From the NCBI RefSeq assembly GCF_900108105.1, contig NZ_FNUR01000002.1, positions 186,001 through 250,000 of the forward strand: a stretch of 64,000 nucleotides of DNA, written 5' to 3'. This stretch comes from Butyrivibrio sp. Su6. Lineage in GTDB: Bacteria; Bacillota; Clostridia; Lachnospirales; Lachnospiraceae. A model generated the notes under the pieces. The model did no database searches, was not told the origin of the DNA, and saw only the letters and a list, made by a program, of their open reading frames with translations. Shown one piece after another: positions 61,410 through 64,000 of this stretch. Position numbers and translations under genes: made by a program. Numbering within the stretch: the stretch's first letter is position 1; every line of letters starts with the position of its first letter.

Positions 61410-62801
61410 ATGAAAGATTTTCTTGCAAAGATACTGTATTTCATACTGGCACTGATCATTTTGATGTGCGTGTATATCGGACTGTGCGCAGTCAATCCTG
61501 CTTTGTCGGAGCCGCTAAAGCAGGTCGTAGCTGACATTGAGGAGAAAAAGAGAATCAGTGCAGAAAGTGCGGCTGCAGCAAGCGCATCTGCAGCAAGCTC
61601 AGAAGCGGCAGCTACAGAGACTTCTTTGGAAGAGGAAACAGAAAAAGAGTCTGAGGCAGAAGAAGTCAGTACAGATGGGCCAGAGACAGCGCATCCCTAT
61701 AATTTTGATCTGACTTACAAGGATTATGTTGATGCGTGGGACGACAGCGTGGTTGATGAAGAGAGCAAAAACAATCCTGATTATAAGGAGTTTGTGGATG
61801 CTTTCATAAATCCTTCGGAAGATACGTCTGAAGGGGATTACCCCAAAGACAGTTCCCATATGCTTTCGCCGCAACCTGAGATTGTTGATATTGAAGATGA
61901 AAAACAGGCGCAGGAGATCATCGACAGCATTGATCAGGGTGAGACCGGTGAAGGTCTGGAGTTTGATGAACTTTACTATCCTTACTATCATATGCTCAAC
62001 GACAGATGCAAGGCTTTGTACAGGCAGATGTACGCCAATGCCGTTGCGCTTAACACGAAGTTTGCGCCCATAAATGAGGCAACCACCAATAAAGAGGTGG
62101 AGAGCGCGTTCTGCTGTCTTTTGGATGACCATCCGGAGCTCTTTTGGGTGGACATATCCTATTATTTCCAGTATGACTACAATGGAAATGTTATAGAGTT
62201 TGACTTTGATTTTTATAAGAATTTCAATGATATTGCTTCAGCGCGAGGCAAATTTGAGGCTACAGCCCAGAGCCTGGCAGCAGGCGCTCGGAGTTTAAGT
62301 TCTCCTTATGAAAAAGAGCTGTATATCCATGATCTGATAGTGGATAAGCTCAATTATCAGTACAATTCGCTGGATCAGAGTGCCTATAGTTCGGTGGTAT
62401 TGGACAATACTGTATGTGCAGGCTATGCCCGCTGCTTCCAGTATCTGATGCAGCTTGTTGAGGTTCCGACCTACAATTGTCATGGTTGGGGCGGAAGCGA
62501 GCGCCATGCCTGGAACATAATCAAGCTTGATGACGGTTTCCACAATGTGGATTGCACCTGGGATGATTCGCTGGCTGGTTATGACTATTTCAATCTTAGC
62601 GATGCGGAAAACAAGAGCCACAGAAGAATGGAGTTTTCGGTTTATCTTCCTCCATGCGTTTCATCCGATTACAAGCCTGCATCAGGGCAGGAAACTATCA
62701 ATGCTGGTTCGGAAGCAAATTCCGCTGCGAACAATGGGAATACTAATATTTCAATAGAAGTAGAAGAGGAAAGAAGATTTATATCATGGAGAAATGTTTA
62801 A
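61410..62801 (+). CDS. Membrane-anchored transglutaminase-like protein
   Basis: 463 aa from the ATG at 61410 (GAGGAG nine bases upstream). One N-terminal membrane helix, an Ala/Glu/Ser-rich linker, then a transglutaminase-like core with DNTVCAGYARCFQYLM (Cys), RHAWNIIKLDDGFHNVDCTW (His) and an Asp-rich loop. Extracytoplasmic, perhaps a peptidase or wall-linked enzyme. Overlaps the next gene by 16 bases. Confidence 0.88.
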   Translation: MKDFLAKILYFILALIILMCVYIGLCAVNPALSEPLKQVVADIEEKKRISAESAAAASASAASSEAAATETSLEEETEKESEAEEVSTDGPETAHPYNFDLTYKDYVDAWDDSVVDEESKNNPDYKEFVDAFINPSEDTSEGDYPKDSSHMLSPQPEIVDIEDEKQAQEIIDSIDQGETGEGLEFDELYYPYYHMLNDRCKALYRQMYANAVALNTKFAPINEATTNKEVESAFCCLLDDHPELFWVDISYYFQYDYNGNVIEFDFDFYKNFNDIASARGKFEATAQSLAAGARSLSSPYEKELYIHDLIVDKLNYQYNSLDQSAYSSVVLDNTVCAGYARCFQYLMQLVEVPTYNCHGWGGSERHAWNIIKLDDGFHNVDCTWDDSLAGYDYFNLSDAENKSHRRMEFSVYLPPCVSSDYKPASGQETINAGSEANSAANNGNTNISIEVEEERRFISWRNV

Positions 62802-63166
62802 GACCCCATCATGGGATGTGCTTTCAGTTCTATGAAGGCAAGGGCTACAGTGCTGATTTTACAGACCATATGGGACGTGTGATAAAAGAGCTAGAGGCTT
62901 CCCCGGAGCAGAAAGTGGTGCTGAAGGCTCAGACAGATGTTGTCTGCAAAAATTGTCCAAACAATGAGGGTGGCCTGTGCAGCTCTCAGGACAAGGTTAT
63001 CAGATATGACAAAGAAGTGCTGAAGGCTTGCGGACTCAGCGATGGATGCGAGATTTCTTTTGACAAGTTCACAGGGCTGGTTAAGACCAGGATCATCAAG
63101 GCGGGTATCAGAAGCGATATCTGCGGTGATTGCAGCTGGGACTATATCTGCAGGAGTAAGGAGTAG
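62786..63166 (+). CDS. DUF1284 protein
   Basis: 126 aa. LRPHHGMCFQFYEGKGYS and Cys-rich blocks CKNCPNNEGGLC and CGDCSWDYIC are the DUF1284 pattern, possibly metal-binding. Starts inside the end of the transglutaminase gene. Confidence 0.9.
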   Translation: MEKCLRPHHGMCFQFYEGKGYSADFTDHMGRVIKELEASPEQKVVLKAQTDVVCKNCPNNEGGLCSSQDKVIRYDKEVLKACGLSDGCEISFDKFTGLVKTRIIKAGIRSDICGDCSWDYICRSKE

Positions 63167-63331
63167 CCGAGACGACATCTGCAGTAATAATGAATAGTCA
63201 CGATATTTTGCTAAAAAAGTGAAAATAATAATAGAAAGTCGCCGTATCGGTCATATATCCATAAGCCTTTCCGGAATATACTTTAGCTATAAGAAAAAAT
63301 AGTTTATGTTCTTGAAAGGATGGTGTTCATT

Positions 63332-63556
63332 ATGTTATCACTATTATTTATAATATTTTTCTTCTGGATTTTTGGAAAGATGATCGGCTTTGCATTCAGA
63401 GCAAGCTGGGGAATCATGAAGATTATGTTTACACTTGTATTCCTTCCACTTATTCTTTTCGGGCTTTTGATCAGAGGACTTGTTTACATCGCACTGCCTG
63501 TACTATTGGTAGTTGGGCTTTACAGTCTCATCAAGCACGTTCAAGACGAGGTTTAA
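63332..63556 (+). CDS. Small membrane protein
   Basis: 74 aa from the ATG at 63332 (AAAGGA 11 bases upstream); ATG at 63320 is an alternative. Two strongly hydrophobic segments. No family recognised. Confidence 0.65.
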   Translation: MLSLLFIIFFFWIFGKMIGFAFRASWGIMKIMFTLVFLPLILFGLLIRGLVYIALPVLLVVGLYSLIKHVQDEV

Positions 63557-64000
63557 GAGGCACCATTGGTGCCTTGGCTCCTCTTCAGGTACATCCTACC
63601 GGCGCAGATAGCTGCGGCAATTGAGAAGATATAAAAGGCGGCCAGTATTCCAATGGCCATTCTCATTCCCAGGTGTTCTGCATTGAAGCCGGTGAGGGCT
63701 GTGAAAACAACACCGCCGATGCCCGTTGCAGTGGTGATCATGCCGGTCGAAAAGGCGGTGTTTTTTCCGGCGAAAGGAATCATCATATTGAGGACGCATG
63801 GATAGATGGCGCCGCTGGCAAAGCCAAGAGGGATGCAGAGCGCAAATACCACGAGGCTGTTATCCATAAGAGCTACAAGGACGGTGAGAAGTGGAATTGC
63901 CACAAGGGCAGTAAGCAGGATGGCTCTGGCTCTTTTTGCAAAATAGCCCACGAATACTCTCGAAGGGATCATCATTGCCCAGAACACTGAGAGGGCGTAG
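63553..64000 (-). CDS. MFS transporter, C-terminal part (partial)
   Basis: At least 148 codons; the frame continues to the right edge (YALSVFWAMMIPSRVFVG). Four to five membrane helices with IPLGFASGAIYPCVLNMM, a late-MFS motif, and a basic tail. Overlaps the small membrane protein's stop by four bases. Substrate unknown. Confidence 0.85.
   Translation of the reverse strand, partial: YALSVFWAMMIPSRVFVGYFAKRARAILLTALVAIPLLTVLVALMDNSLVVFALCIPLGFASGAIYPCVLNMMIPFAGKNTAFSTGMITTATGIGGVVFTALTGFNAEHLGMRMAIGILAAFYIFSIAAAICAGRMYLKRSQGTNGAS

Overview
The window looks like a low-GC Firmicute of the Lachnospiraceae, closest in style to Butyrivibrio/Pseudobutyrivibrio. This is inferred from strong GGAGG-type ribosome binding sites, AT-rich intergenic DNA, and recognisable families such as DUF1284, TIGR-type small proteins, a GEMM riboswitch and FHYPxC-type secreted proteins. 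No rRNA, tRNA, cas gene or intact transposase was recognised.

Region 1 (about 0.3-24.8 kb) is a defence island, all on the + strand. It opens with a fused SAM-methyltransferase/PIF1 helicase gene and an HRDC-domain gene. A regulator plus McrB/McrC restriction pair follows, then a short degenerate stretch. The island is dominated by a 17-kb DNA phosphorothioation system in two blocks. Block one (7986-16604) holds a 1,320-aa protein with alpha-CTD-like repeats and a sigma region 4-like helix-turn-helix, a PLD-nuclease/SF2 helicase, a 56-aa protein, a DndD-like SMC ATPase and a 176-aa protein. This is a non-DndFGH effector set, probably of the PbeABCD kind. Block two (16683-24765) is dndB-dndC-dndD-dndE-dndA plus a 653-aa zinc-ribbon protein of unknown function. 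The two blocks are separated by a consensus promoter whose -10 box sits in the centre of a perfect 17-bp inverted repeat. DndB is a known repressor in other bacteria and is the natural candidate to bind it.

Region 2 (24.8-32.4 kb) carries a membrane alpha/beta-hydrolase divergent from an AraC regulator, then a probable ADP-ribose operon: a macro domain-HTH protein, a VWA protein and an ADP-ribosylglycohydrolase. A DUF218 protein and a lipoprotein follow.

Region 3 (32.4-51 kb) is a mosaic of small genes, gene remnants and repeats. It includes a Phd antitoxin with a truncated toxin, a RhuM protein, a GHL-type hydrolase, RarA, and a c-di-GMP-I riboswitch in front of a secreted nuclease. MazG, DUF523, an AbiE toxin-antitoxin pair with its own operator-like palindrome, YbaK and two GNATs are also here. 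Several gene 5' ends are duplicated and broken (34.5 kb and 42.8-43.4 kb). Three unusual arrays of inverted-repeat units with rigidly fixed internal spacing lie at 43.3, 45.5 and 50.6 kb.

Region 4 (51-64 kb) looks like ordinary chromosome: two ArsC/Spx proteins, a deformylase-like protein, TauE/SafE, flavodoxin, HAD and SGNH hydrolases, GH3 hexosaminidase, a prolyl-tRNA deacylase-like protein, an HNH plus SRAP pair, a transglutaminase-like protein, DUF1284, and the C-terminal part of an MFS transporter that runs off the right end.

All calls come from reading translations and bases by eye. No database search or folding program was run.
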